This document shows positions 52,032 through 60,932 of a stretch of 64,000 nt of DNA, piece after piece. Numbering within the stretch: position 1 is the stretch's first letter; each line of letters opens with the position of its first letter. Location: positions 186,001-250,000 of the forward strand of contig NZ_CP054690.1 of the NCBI RefSeq assembly GCF_013348805.1. Direction: 5' to 3'. Position numbers and translations under genes: made by a program. This DNA comes from Rhodococcus sp. W8901 (GTDB taxonomy: Bacteria > Actinomycetota > Actinomycetes > Mycobacteriales > Mycobacteriaceae). The notes below the pieces were generated by a model, which was given only the letters and a program-made list of their open reading frames with translations, was not told the DNA's origin and made no database searches.

Positions 52032-52577
52032 TCAGGCTCCGGCGCCCGCGATCCGCGGAGCGGTGGAGTCCGCCGTCAGGCCCGAGCTCATCTCGCGAGC
52101 CACGAAATCCTCGATGTTGAAGAAGTTGTCGCCCGCTCGGTCGACGATGGTCAGAAGCGTCGTCATGCTCGCGACCTCTTCCACCTGTTCCTTGAGGAAC
52201 CACTGCATGAACTGTTCGCCCAGGTAATCGCCGGTGTCCCGGGCAGTGCGGGCGAGGCGAGTGACCTGCTCGGTGACCGTCCTCTCCTGCGCGAGAGCGA
52301 GCGCGACCGGCTCGCGGACCGATCCGAACTCGGTGACGACGGCGTCGATCCCGGGCACGACGACGGGCAGGTCGTTGTCGATGAGGTACTGGATCATCAT
52401 CATCGCGTGATCGCGTTCCTCGGCGGACTGGCGGTAGAAGCGGCCCGCGAGCTGCGGCAGATCGTGGGAATCGAAGTAGACGGCGACCGCGACGTACTGC
52501 TGCGAGGCGGTGAATTCATTTCGGATCTGGTCCTGCAACAGTCGGTGGAACTCGTTCGTGTGCGCCGCTTCAGTCAT
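52032..52577 (-). CDS. Ferritin (BfrB-like), copy 2
   Basis: A 181-residue ferritin close in sequence and length to copy 1, clearly a tandem duplicate. The ferroxidase segments are NEFTASQQYVAVAVYF and QSAEERDHAMMMIQYL, and the LGEQFMQWFLKEQVEEVASM helix is almost identical to copy 1. Copy 1 reads SHQ where copy 2 reads SQQ in helix A, and RNHAM versus RDHAM in helix B, so the iron entry site may differ. It begins 84 bp from the LCP gene region on the minus strand and ends at a strong terminator. Confidence 0.93.
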   Translation of the reverse strand: MTEAAHTNEFHRLLQDQIRNEFTASQQYVAVAVYFDSHDLPQLAGRFYRQSAEERDHAMMMIQYLIDNDLPVVVPGIDAVVTEFGSVREPVALALAQERTVTEQVTRLARTARDTGDYLGEQFMQWFLKEQVEEVASMTTLLTIVDRAGDNFFNIEDFVAREMSSGLTADSTAPRIAGAGA

Positions 52578-52650
52578 GGACCGAACATTACCGCCCGGAT
52601 TGGGGGCCGGACCCGGTGCTGAGCCGTGAAAGCGTCCACAGCGACGAATA

Positions 52651-54012
52651 TCACGGCGCGCCGGTCAGGAGGGTCTGCGGAACCTGGCGATCATTTGCAA
52701 GCGCATCGAAGAATTCCGTGGCCTTTTCGCGATCCCACAGAAGGACGTCGCCCCAACCGTCGACGACCTCGAATCCGCCGACCGGCACGGTCGTGGTGAC
52801 CATCTTGCCGCGCAGGCCCCAGGCGAGTCCCGCGAGATTCCACAGATGGTCACCGTCGTCGACCTGCAGCGAGTTGGCCGTCTTCGACATCATCGGCCAC
52901 AACCGCAGCGGGTTGATCAGCGTCGTGGGCGAGGTGGCCTTCTTCAACAGTGCGCTCATGAACGCGCGCTGGTTGTTCATCCGGTCCAGGTCGGCGAGGG
53001 CCGTCGCGCGAGTGCGGACGAATCCGAGGGCCTCGGGCCCGGTCAGTTTCTGGCAGCCCTCCTGCAGATTGATACCGGCGAGGGGGTCGTCGATCGGGTA
53101 CGGCACGCACATGTCGACACCGCCGAGGGCGTCGACGATGCCCGCGAATCCGCCGAAGCCGATCTCGGCGTAGTGGTCCATCCGCAGGCCGGTGGCCTCC
53201 TCGACGGTCTGCACCAGCAGTTGCGGGCCGCCGTTGTTGAAGGCGGCGTTGATCTTGCCCCGGCCCATGCCGGGGATGTTGACGTAGGAGTCGCGGGGAA
53301 TGGACACCATCGTGGTGGCGCCGCTCTTCGGGACGTGCACGACGATGATCGTGTCGGTGCGCTTGCCCTCGATGTCGCCGCCCGCCGCCAGCTCCCGGTC
53401 CTGGTCCGCGGTCAGGCCCTCGCGGCTGTCCGAGCCGACCAGCAGCCAGTTGGTGCCGGGGGTGTCGGCGATCCGGCCCGGGTAGTCGGCGAGCGCGTCG
53501 ACGCGGTTCAGCTTGGTGTCGAGGAGCAGCAGTCCACCGACCGACGCGACCATGAGCACGATCAGCACCAGCGCGACGCGGCGCAGCCACCCGCCCCGCT
53601 TCCGCGGTCGTCGCTGCTTGGGCGGTTCGGCCGGCGCCGACGGGGGACGCGGCGGCTGCGGCGCACGCGGCGGGGGTGCGGCCGGCGGGATGCGGCGCGG
53701 CTCGGCGTACGGCTGCGGCTTCTGGGTCGGCGCATAGCCGCCGGGCGGCGGTCCGGCGGGTGCCTGGGACCAGGCCTGCTGCGGTTCGGGCGCCTGCGAC
53801 CAGGCGCGGGCCGGTCCGGGGCGGCCCGGGTTCGGGCCGCCGGGGCGTCCGTCGCGGCGGATGACCTGGGTGCCCTCGGGCTGTGGAGGCTGCTGCGGCC
53901 GGCGCTGCGGCGGCTGACCGCCTGGCGGCGGCGGGGGAATGCGGCGCGGCGGCTGGGGCCGGCCGCGCGGCGGCGGGCCCGGCTGACGTCTGTCGGGGGT
54001 CTCGCCGTTCAC
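52651..54012 (-). CDS. LytR-CpsA-Psr (LCP) family protein
   Basis: A 453-residue membrane-anchored enzyme that transfers glycopolymers such as arabinogalactan to peptidoglycan. The first 130 residues are a Pro/Arg-rich cytoplasmic tail with repeats (QAWSQAP twice), then one helix (RVALVLIVLMVASVGGLLLL). The LCP domain shows NWLLVGSDSR, KRTDTIIVVHV, MVSIPRDSYVNIPG and GKINAAFNNGGP, and TRATALADLDRMNNQRAFM with the conserved Arg and Asp residues. GTG 54012 is chosen as start; GTG 54018 is equally possible. The long Pro-rich tail may bind cell-division or wall partners. Confidence 0.88.
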   Translation of the reverse strand: MNGETPDRRQPGPPPRGRPQPPRRIPPPPPGGQPPQRRPQQPPQPEGTQVIRRDGRPGGPNPGRPGPARAWSQAPEPQQAWSQAPAGPPPGGYAPTQKPQPYAEPRRIPPAAPPPRAPQPPRPPSAPAEPPKQRRPRKRGGWLRRVALVLIVLMVASVGGLLLLDTKLNRVDALADYPGRIADTPGTNWLLVGSDSREGLTADQDRELAAGGDIEGKRTDTIIVVHVPKSGATTMVSIPRDSYVNIPGMGRGKINAAFNNGGPQLLVQTVEEATGLRMDHYAEIGFGGFAGIVDALGGVDMCVPYPIDDPLAGINLQEGCQKLTGPEALGFVRTRATALADLDRMNNQRAFMSALLKKATSPTTLINPLRLWPMMSKTANSLQVDDGDHLWNLAGLAWGLRGKMVTTTVPVGGFEVVDGWGDVLLWDREKATEFFDALANDRQVPQTLLTGAP

Positions 54013-54049
54013 GATCACCGAGAATACGCAGGAACCGGTCGGACCGGGA

Positions 54050-54868
54050 TCACGGCAGCCACGACACGTGCCCGCGCAGCAGTGCATAACCGACGAATGC
54101 GACGGTGTCGATGAGGGCGTGTGCGATCACCAGTGGCCACAGTTTGCCGGTGCGCTGCCAGTACCGGCCGAAGATCAAGCCCATCAGGACGTTGCCGAGA
54201 CCACCTCCGAGCCCCTGATAGAGGTGGTAGCTGCCGCGCAGCAGCGCCGATGCCAGCAACGACGAGTTCTCGCTCCACCCGAGTCGCCGCAGCCGGGAGA
54301 TCAGGTAGGCGACCACGAGGATCTCTTCGGCCGCGGAATTCGCGATCGCCCACAGCACCAGCACGGGCAGGCGCCACCAGTGATCGTCGATCGTGCTGGG
54401 CATCACCGTCAGGTTCGCGTCCAGCGCGACCGCCGCGAGGTAGAACGCCAGGCCGGGGAGTCCGATCAGCGCGGCCAGACCGACGCCGGGCAGCACCGCG
54501 TCGCGCAGCTTCGTCCGGCCCAGGCCGATCCGGGTGGGGCCGAGGCCACTGCGCCACAGCAGGTACAACCCCAGGGCCGCCCAGGCGGCCAGTTTGAGGA
54601 CACCGAGCAGCTGTCGGGCCAGGTCGATGTACGACTGCGTCGACCGGGACGGATTGAGCGCGACGGCCTGCTCGGACAGCCCGCCCGGGGCCAGCGCCGA
54701 TTCGAGCAGCGACAGCGCGCTGTAGATCCCGTTGAGGCCGAACGTCACCAGCAGGACGATGGTGATCTCGAACCACAGGGCCCGCCGCTCCCGCGCGTCC
54801 AACGGCGGCGTGGGTGGCTGCGGGGTCGCCGGACGGAGCCACGAGTCGACGGTGGTACGCGAGATCAC
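54050..54868 (-). CDS. CPBP family intramembrane metalloprotease
   Basis: A 272-residue membrane protein of the CAAX-protease/Abi family with about seven helices. The catalytic motifs are NSAAEEILVVAYL (Glu-Glu), LLRGSYHLYQG (His) and VIAHALIDT (His). Members cleave prenylated or other proteins in the membrane, or act in bacteriocin self-immunity. The N-terminus (WLRPATPQPPTPPL) is cytoplasmic. It ends 37 bp before the LCP start on the same strand. Confidence 0.9.
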   Translation of the reverse strand: MISRTTVDSWLRPATPQPPTPPLDARERRALWFEITIVLLVTFGLNGIYSALSLLESALAPGGLSEQAVALNPSRSTQSYIDLARQLLGVLKLAAWAALGLYLLWRSGLGPTRIGLGRTKLRDAVLPGVGLAALIGLPGLAFYLAAVALDANLTVMPSTIDDHWWRLPVLVLWAIANSAAEEILVVAYLISRLRRLGWSENSSLLASALLRGSYHLYQGLGGGLGNVLMGLIFGRYWQRTGKLWPLVIAHALIDTVAFVGYALLRGHVSWLP

Positions 54869-54904
54869 CCCGTCGACGCTAGACGGAACGCGGCGCGAAC
54901 GGCG

Positions 54905-56131
54905 TCAGGCGTGCTTGGCGAGGGACTCGGCCCGGGCACCGAGGCTGGGCAGCCGCAGGTCCGCGAACGGTGTGAGCGCGTTGCCCAGCCGGTTTGTCAC
55001 GAACGCGACCGACAGCCCGGTGTCGGGGTCGGCGAACGCACCGGATCCGCCCAGCCCGTAATGGCCGAACGCGCCGGAGTGCTGGGTGCGGGCCGCGACC
55101 AGCGCCGCGTGGTACCCCAGCCGCCAGTTCATCCGGATCCCGAGCACGTAGTCCCGGGCCCGGGTCTGCACCTCGCTGAGCTGGGCGATCGTGTCGGGCT
55201 CGAGGAACCGGATGCCGTCGACCACGCCGCCGTTCGCGAACGCGGCATACATGCGCGCCAGGGCGCGGGCGCTGAACACGCCGTTCCAGCCCGGCATCAC
55301 GAAGTCGTGGATCGTCGGGTCGCGCACCAGGAGGTCGAAGCCCTCCGGCATGCCGGCGTCGGCGATGTCCTTGAGATGCGGCACGAGCGACAACGCCAGC
55401 GACGTCGCGCCCCACGGCACCCCGTAGGGGTTGATGTGCGGGAACACCTTCGCGATCCGGCCCTTCTCGGACTCCGGCACCTGGAACCAGAACTCCGGGA
55501 TGCCGAGCGGTTCGGCGACCTCGGTCCGGACCAGTTCGGTGAACGGCTTGCCGGCCACCCGTGCGGTCAACTCCGCGATCAGGGAGCCGTACGTGACGGC
55601 GTGATAGCCGGGCATCTTGGTGCGGCGCGGGTCCGGCACGGCGGCGGCCAGCGCGGCGCTGACCCGGTCGTGGTCGAGCAGCGCGAGCCGGCCGGGCACC
55701 AGTCCGCGGATGCGGTGCAGGCCCGCGCGGTGGCTGAGGAGTTCGCGGACCGTGATCGACTCCTTGCCCGCCTCGCCGAACTCGGGCCAGTACTCGGCGA
55801 CGGTGGAGTCGTAGTCGATCAGTCCGCGCTGCGCGAGGCGGTGCAGTACGGTGCTGGCCACGCCCTTGCCGGTGGAGAACGACAGCGTGACGGTGTCGGA
55901 GTCCCACTTGCGGATCGGGGACGCCCACCCGGCCCAGATATCGAGGACGGGCCTGCCGTACAGGTACACGGCGAGGGCGCCGCCTCCGTCGCGGGTACGC
56001 CGGAACAGGTGGAAGAACTGGGTCGCGAGCGCCTCGAACCGCGGGTCGACGAGCATCGTCGTGGGCGGTCGGTACTGCTCACGGCGACGAGGGGTCCCGC
56101 CCGAGTCTCGCCGTGGGATTGCGGCAGTCAT
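54905..56131 (-). CDS. Serine hydrolase, beta-lactamase/EstB (class C) family
   Basis: A 408-residue serine hydrolase of the beta-lactamase-like esterase group. The nucleophile motif is SFSTGKGVASTVLHRL (S-x-x-K as STGK), the Tyr motif is YDSTVAEYWPEFG, and the late segment GHYGLGGSGAFADPDTGLSVAFVTN carries the HxG-type third motif. The N-terminus (FEALATQFFHLFRRTRDGG) has no signal. Likely a cytoplasmic esterase rather than a beta-lactamase. It overlaps the acyltransferase gene by 4 bp. Confidence 0.9.
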   Translation of the reverse strand: MTAAIPRRDSGGTPRRREQYRPPTTMLVDPRFEALATQFFHLFRRTRDGGGALAVYLYGRPVLDIWAGWASPIRKWDSDTVTLSFSTGKGVASTVLHRLAQRGLIDYDSTVAEYWPEFGEAGKESITVRELLSHRAGLHRIRGLVPGRLALLDHDRVSAALAAAVPDPRRTKMPGYHAVTYGSLIAELTARVAGKPFTELVRTEVAEPLGIPEFWFQVPESEKGRIAKVFPHINPYGVPWGATSLALSLVPHLKDIADAGMPEGFDLLVRDPTIHDFVMPGWNGVFSARALARMYAAFANGGVVDGIRFLEPDTIAQLSEVQTRARDYVLGIRMNWRLGYHAALVAARTQHSGAFGHYGLGGSGAFADPDTGLSVAFVTNRLGNALTPFADLRLPSLGARAESLAKHA

Positions 56132-57522
56132 GTCGAGCGAACTTCCTGAATTCGTTCGAGATCGCCTAGCGCGGTCTCGGTCTCATCTGTAAAACGTTCG
56201 AGTTCCGGAACTGATTCCGGATTAGCGAGAAACCCGAAGTCGAGCCGGTCGGCGTAATGGCAGATCGTGATGTTCAGGCCAGTCCCGTCGAACACGATCG
56301 ACAGCGGGTACATGTGCCGCAGTTCGGCGCCGTTCCAGTACAGCGGGGACTTCGGCCCCGGGACGTTGGAGATCACCACGTTGTAGCTCGGTGGCAGCAG
56401 TTCGCCCAGTGGCAGGATCCGGGCCACGTTCGGGAGGAGCGAGGGTACCGACGCGAGCATCGACGCGCTGGACCCCATCGCCCGCACGCGCCGTTTGGCG
56501 TCTGCCATCGAGTGTCGGATCCGGTCCAGCCGGGCACGCGGATCCGCCAGGTCGGTCCCGAGGGTGCACAGTGCCAGGCCGAACTCGTTGCCGCCGATGG
56601 CCTCCTCGCGTCGGCGCTGTGCGACCGGCACCAGCGCGATCAGGGACTTCGACGGCAGTTCGCCCTGCGCCGACAGGTAGCTACGCAGTGCGCCCGCGCA
56701 CATCGCGAGCGTCACCTCGTTGCCGGTCGCTCCGGTCGCGCGCTGGATTGCGCGCAGCCGCTTCTTGGGCCACGACTTCCCGACGAACGCCCGGTCGGGT
56801 CCGACCTTGCCGTCGAACACGGTCCGGGGTGCGCTCAAAGGCAGAGCGGTCGACTCGGTCGTGACGCCTTTGCCGAGCCAGTCGAGGGCACCGATGGCGG
56901 TGTGACGGACGATGTCGGCGGCCGCGACGGCGCCGGAGATCCCGTCGCGCACCAGTCGGAGGGGGTTCCGGGAACGGTGGTCGGAGGTGGGCTCCGGCTC
57001 GTCCGGGGTGAGCAGCAGCGGCATGCCGCGGCGCTGGGGGTCCGGGTCCATGGACTGTTCGATCATGCGGATGCCCGACATCCCGTCGAGCGTGGCGTGG
57101 TGGATCTTCCCGTACAGCGCGAACCGGCCACCCGCGAGACCCTCGATGAGGTAGCCCTCCCACATGGGCCGCGAGCGGTCGAGGCGGGTCTCGTGCAGGC
57201 GTGCGACCAGCGCGAACAGTTCGTCGTCGCCACCCGGAGAAGGCAGCGCGAGCCGTCGCAGGTGCCGGTCCATGAGGATCCGCTCGGCGGGTTGCCAGGT
57301 TGGTAAGCCCGCGGTGGCGAACGAGAGAACCGGTTGCGCCATCAGTGCGGACTGCGCGCTGGTGGCGTCCAGCGCGGCCCGGTAGGCGTCGGCGGCGAAG
57401 GTGTCGGTGCCGTCAGGGGACGGGCCGAAGACCAGCAGTGCGCCGATGTGAAGGGTGCGCGAGCCGATCTCGCCGGCGAGCAGCAGCACGTCCACCGGCG
57501 ACATCAGCGTCGTTGTCGTCAT
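56128..57522 (-). CDS. WS/DGAT/MGAT-family O-acyltransferase
   Basis: A 464-residue wax-ester synthase/diacylglycerol acyltransferase-like enzyme that joins acyl-CoA to a fatty alcohol or diacylglycerol. The active-site motif is HHATLDG (His141, His142, Asp146), preceded by PMWEGYLIEGL. The later NVVISNVPGPKSPLYWNG is the conserved NVPG motif. Rhodococci use these for storage-lipid synthesis. Start ATG 57522 gives the family opening MSPVDVLLLAGE. It overlaps the serine hydrolase start by 4 bp, so the two are coupled. Confidence 0.93.
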   Translation of the reverse strand: MTTTTLMSPVDVLLLAGEIGSRTLHIGALLVFGPSPDGTDTFAADAYRAALDATSAQSALMAQPVLSFATAGLPTWQPAERILMDRHLRRLALPSPGGDDELFALVARLHETRLDRSRPMWEGYLIEGLAGGRFALYGKIHHATLDGMSGIRMIEQSMDPDPQRRGMPLLLTPDEPEPTSDHRSRNPLRLVRDGISGAVAAADIVRHTAIGALDWLGKGVTTESTALPLSAPRTVFDGKVGPDRAFVGKSWPKKRLRAIQRATGATGNEVTLAMCAGALRSYLSAQGELPSKSLIALVPVAQRRREEAIGGNEFGLALCTLGTDLADPRARLDRIRHSMADAKRRVRAMGSSASMLASVPSLLPNVARILPLGELLPPSYNVVISNVPGPKSPLYWNGAELRHMYPLSIVFDGTGLNITICHYADRLDFGFLANPESVPELERFTDETETALGDLERIQEVRST

Positions 57523-57615
57523 CGCGCACCGCGATGCAGGCTCACAAATTCTCTGTACACCCAAGTACGGCGAGCGGGGCCGGTATCGGTCCGCAGTGAC
57601 CGACCCGCAACGGAA

Positions 57616-58380
57616 CTAGTGCCTCGCCCGCAATCCGTTGACGAACGGGCAGCCGACGAGGATCCGCAGGGCCCGGCTCAGCGACGGCGCGTCGTCGACG
57701 GGTTCGGTGAAGTCCATCCGCACGTCCCGGTCGCCCGACACCCCCTCGATGCGCAGCCGGATCCCGTACCGATCGATGCCGAGCGGGCGGACCGGGCCGG
57801 TGCGCAGCGCCGAGGGCAGCCGCCGGGCCAGCAGCTCGACGAGGTCGGCATGGTCCTCCTCGAGGTGCTGCAGCCAACCGGTCTCGACCTCCCAGAACGG
57901 GTCGGGGTCGGCGGCGAGCAGGTCCTCGACGGTGACGGCCTCGGCGCCGCTGCTGTCGGCGACGACGGCCGAGTCGAGCCGCAGGCGGAGCAGCGTCGCG
58001 CCGTGCCCGACGTCGAGCAGGGCCGGGCGCGGGTGTTCGGCGGCGACGTCGTCGGCCAGGCCGCGGGCGCGGTCGTCGGGGACGGCGACGAGGGTGCCGC
58101 GCAGCCAGACGAGGGAGCGGACGGGTTCGCGCAGCGCGAGGGGTGCGAAGTCGGTGAGCTCGAGGACCGCGGGCAGTCCGCCCGCTCCGGCCTGCCAGGC
58201 GAGTCCGATGGCCGTCGAGTCGGACGGCGCCAGGAGCACGGCGGTGCCGTCGGCGCGCAGGTGGTGCAGTGAGGTCTCGGTGGGATCGCTGCCGGCGATC
58301 GCGAGCACGGCTCCGGTGGCGCGGGCGCTGGTGCTCCGCATCCGTTCGGCGGTGGACGGTCCGGTGGTGGTGCGGTTCAT
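57616..58380 (-). CDS. DUF2470-domain (HugZ-like) protein under iron control
   Basis: A 254-residue protein of two parts. The N-terminal 160 residues resemble the flavin-reductase-like split barrel of heme oxygenase HugZ (ATGAVLAIAGSDPTETSLHHLRADGTAVLL). The C-terminal part is a DUF2470 domain (LQHLEEDHADLVELLARRL, with the conserved HLEEDH-type motif, then IDRYGIRLRIEG). HugZ-like proteins degrade heme to release iron; the catalytic role here is inferred. An IdeR box lies 65 bp before the chosen ATG 58380. Counterpart in content: Rv3839 of M. tuberculosis. Confidence 0.82.
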   Translation of the reverse strand: MNRTTTGPSTAERMRSTSARATGAVLAIAGSDPTETSLHHLRADGTAVLLAPSDSTAIGLAWQAGAGGLPAVLELTDFAPLALREPVRSLVWLRGTLVAVPDDRARGLADDVAAEHPRPALLDVGHGATLLRLRLDSAVVADSSGAEAVTVEDLLAADPDPFWEVETGWLQHLEEDHADLVELLARRLPSALRTGPVRPLGIDRYGIRLRIEGVSGDRDVRMDFTEPVDDAPSLSRALRILVGCPFVNGLRARH

Positions 58381-58444
58381 GGCGGCATCCTTCGGGTCGA
58401 GACGCGAGACGGAGGCGGTGGCGGTGCGATCGAGAGCTGCGAAA

Positions 58445-58463
58445 TTAGGTAAACCTAAGCTAA
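58445..58463. promoter_or_regulatory. IdeR/DmdR-type iron box
   Basis: TTAGGTAAACCTAAGCTAA on the plus strand; its reverse complement matches the IdeR consensus TTAGGTTAGGCTAACCTAA at 16 of 19 positions. It lies between the divergent genes at 58380 and 58538, so it may control either, most likely the HugZ-like gene (65 bp away). Confidence 0.78.
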
Positions 58464-58537
58464 TTCCTGGAGGGGTGGACGGCAACCCCTCGGACGCGGA
58501 AGCGGGAGTTTTCGCCGGTCCGGGCTAACGTGTTGGG

Positions 58538-59272
58538 GTGTCGATTCCTGTTTCCCTGTCGATGCCGACTCTTCCGTCCCGCAACAGCGCGCCGCAGCCG
58601 CTCGTGGCGGGGCTACTTCTCCGGCGGCGGGATACCGCCGTCCCGGCCGTCGTTCGCGACGCCGTCACCACCGGACCGCAGATCGTGGCCGCGTCGATCC
58701 TCACCGCCGCGGCCGGGACCGACGCCGACGCGGGTGCCGTCGTCATCGACCTCGACATCGATCCGGACGAGCTGGCCGGGGCCGTCGAGCACCGTGCGCT
58801 GCGCTACCACGTGACCTGCACGACCGAGCAGGTCGAGGACGCGATCCGTCTGCGACTGCCCGCGCCCGTCACCGTCTTCGTCACGGCGTCGGACCCCTCC
58901 GACCCTGAAGCTGCCGACGCCGCGAGCCTTGCCGAGTCCGCGCAACTGCTCGCCGACGCCGGCCACAGCCCGGGGCTGATCGCCGGCAGCCCGGCCGACG
59001 TCGTGGCCGATTTCCTCGCGGTCCTCGCGCACACGTCCGTCGGTTTCGTCGGGCGGGCGCGGGACGGTGCCGAGGTCCTCGCGCTGCTGTCCGGCACCGT
59101 CGCGGCGCTGCGCGGAGACGACGTCCGGGCCGCCCTGTCCGCACCCGATCCGGCCGCGCTGGCGGCGCTGATCCCGGAGGCGGCCGAGGCGGTGCGCGGC
59201 GTGCTGCTCGGCATCGAGGTCGACGACCCCGATCAGATCGAGGGCGTGCTCGCCGACGCCGGTCTGCTGTAA
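58538..59272 (+). CDS. Conserved hypothetical protein
   Basis: A 244-residue alanine- and valine-rich soluble protein starting at GTG 58538. Recognisable segments are VVIDLDIDPDELAGAVEHRALRYHVTC, TVFVTASDPSDPEAADAASLAESAQLLADAGHSPGLIAG and EAVRGVLLGIEVDDPDQIEGVLADAGLL. I do not recognise a family. The gene is divergent from the iron-controlled DUF2470 gene and shares its promoter region with it, and it lies 56 bp before pheA. Confidence 0.68.
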   Translation: MSIPVSLSMPTLPSRNSAPQPLVAGLLLRRRDTAVPAVVRDAVTTGPQIVAASILTAAAGTDADAGAVVIDLDIDPDELAGAVEHRALRYHVTCTTEQVEDAIRLRLPAPVTVFVTASDPSDPEAADAASLAESAQLLADAGHSPGLIAGSPADVVADFLAVLAHTSVGFVGRARDGAEVLALLSGTVAALRGDDVRAALSAPDPAALAALIPEAAEAVRGVLLGIEVDDPDQIEGVLADAGLL

Positions 59273-59328
59273 CGGAACCGGAACCGATCCGCGAAGTGCG
59301 CCGGACGGGAGTGCGTAATCTCGTAGGC

Positions 59329-60243
59329 GTGCCTCGTATCGCGTACTTCGGACCCAGCGGGACCTTCACGGAGATGGCCCTCGCCCAGCTCGAGTCGGGC
59401 GGCACGTTCGACGGTGTCGTCGAGCGGGTGTCCGCCGGAAGCCAGGCCGCGGCGATCGAACTCGTCCGCGCCGGTGACGTCGACGGCGCCGTGGTGCCGA
59501 TCGAGAGTTCGGTGGAGGGCTCGATCCGTCCGACGATGGACGCGCTCTCCCTCGGCGACCGGCTGCAGATCATGGCCGAGACCGAGCTGGACGTCGCGTT
59601 CACGATCGTCGGACGCCCGGGCACCACGCTCGACGACGTCCGCACCGTCCGTGCCTATCCGGTCGCGACCGCGCAGGTGCAGGGCTGGCTCGACCGGAAC
59701 CTGCCGAACGCCCGTGTGGAGCCGGCGTCGTCGAATGCCGGTGCCGCCGAGGATGTTGCCGCCGGCGTCGCCGACGCCGGGGTGTCGACCGCGTTGGCGG
59801 GGGAACGGCTGGGCCTGGTGGCGTTGGTGTCGGGCGTCGCCGACTACGACGGAGCCCGCACCCGTTTCGTGCTGGTGACCAGGCCGGGTCCCGCGCCCGC
59901 CCGCACCGGTAACGACCGGACCAGCGTCGTGCTCCATCTCGACAACGTGCCAGGCTCCCTGGTTCGGGCGATGACCGAATTCGCGACCCGGGGCATCGAT
60001 CTGACGCGGATCGAATCCCGGCCCACGCGCAAGGAATTCGGCACCTATCTGTTTCATCTGGACTGCGTCGGGCACATCGACGACGGACTGGTCGCCGAGG
60101 CGCTCAAGGCGCTGCACCGGTTCAGCGACGTCCGCTTCCTCGGGTCGTGGCCGTCGGCCGTGCCCGGTGGCGGCGCACCGATGCCCGTCGCCGACGACAC
60201 CGCATGGCTCGAAGGCCTGCGTCGTGGGGAGGAGAACGCGTGA
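59329..60243 (+). CDS. pheA: Prephenate dehydratase
   Basis: A 304-residue monofunctional enzyme converting prephenate to phenylpyruvate in phenylalanine synthesis. The catalytic domain shows RIAYFGPSGTFTEMAL, VDGAVVPIESSVEGSI and the essential Thr in ARTRFVLV (TRF motif). The C-terminal ACT domain binds Phe for feedback control (ESRPTRKEFGTYLFHLDCVGH). GTG 59329 is chosen because the domain starts there; the upstream 11 codons lack similarity. It overlaps the next gene by 4 bp, as in M. tuberculosis, where pheA and a phosphoglycerate-mutase-like gene adjoin. Confidence 0.95.
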   Translation: MPRIAYFGPSGTFTEMALAQLESGGTFDGVVERVSAGSQAAAIELVRAGDVDGAVVPIESSVEGSIRPTMDALSLGDRLQIMAETELDVAFTIVGRPGTTLDDVRTVRAYPVATAQVQGWLDRNLPNARVEPASSNAGAAEDVAAGVADAGVSTALAGERLGLVALVSGVADYDGARTRFVLVTRPGPAPARTGNDRTSVVLHLDNVPGSLVRAMTEFATRGIDLTRIESRPTRKEFGTYLFHLDCVGHIDDGLVAEALKALHRFSDVRFLGSWPSAVPGGGAPMPVADDTAWLEGLRRGEENA

Positions 60244-60929
60244 GCGGTCGGTTGATCCTGGTCCGACACGGGCAGACCGAAGCGAACGTCGAACGGCGGC
60301 TCGACACCCGGCTCCCCGGGGCGCGGTTGACGGCGCTCGGCCGGACGCAGGCCCAGACCCTCGGAGGCCGGCTGGCGGACCGGCCGCCGACAGCGCTGGT
60401 GTCGTCGCAGGCGCTGCGGGCCCGGGAGACCGCCGGGTTCGTGGAGACGGCGTCGGGCATCACGCTGCAGGTGCGGGAGGGGCTGCACGAGGCGCAGGCC
60501 GGTGAGCTCGAGGACCGCTCGGACATCGAGTCGCACAAGATGTTCGCGAAGGTGTTCCACACGTGGCACGCGGGTGACCTGTCGGCGCGGATCCCGGGTG
60601 GCGAGTCCGGTATCGACATCATCGAACGGTATGTGCCGGTGGTCGATTCGCTGCGTGCCGAGTACATCGACGCCGGTGCCGGTGGCGACGTCGTGGTGGT
60701 CAGCCACGGCGCCGCGATCCGATTGGTGGCCGCGTACCTGGCGGGCGTGCCCGGCGCGTTCGCCGCGGACCGGCATCTCGAGAACACCTCGACGGTGGAG
60801 CTGGTGCCGACCGACACGGGCTGGCGGTGCGTGCGGTGGGGCACCTACGACCCGCCGTTCGATGCGACGCCGCAGCGGCCGTGGTTCGACCCGGAGGCCG
60901 CCGCGGCCACCGACGACCCGATGGGCTGA
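60240..60929 (+). CDS. Histidine phosphatase (phosphoglycerate mutase-like)
   Basis: A 229-residue branch-1 histidine phosphatase. The catalytic motif is LVRHGQTEAN (Arg9-His10-Gly11), with LSSQALRARETA-type VSSQALRARETA, an acidic catalytic Glu in EAQAGELEDR and the second His in VVVSHGAAIRLV. These enzymes act on many phospho-metabolites; true phosphoglycerate mutase activity is not assured. GTG 60240 overlaps the pheA stop as GTGA. Confidence 0.9.
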   Translation: MSGRLILVRHGQTEANVERRLDTRLPGARLTALGRTQAQTLGGRLADRPPTALVSSQALRARETAGFVETASGITLQVREGLHEAQAGELEDRSDIESHKMFAKVFHTWHAGDLSARIPGGESGIDIIERYVPVVDSLRAEYIDAGAGGDVVVVSHGAAIRLVAAYLAGVPGAFAADRHLENTSTVELVPTDTGWRCVRWGTYDPPFDATPQRPWFDPEAAAATDDPMG

Positions 60930-60932
60930 CGG

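Noticed and set aside
53640-54000. Repetitive Pro-rich coding stretch as a separate repeat element
   Set aside because: It is the in-frame cytoplasmic tail of the LCP protein.
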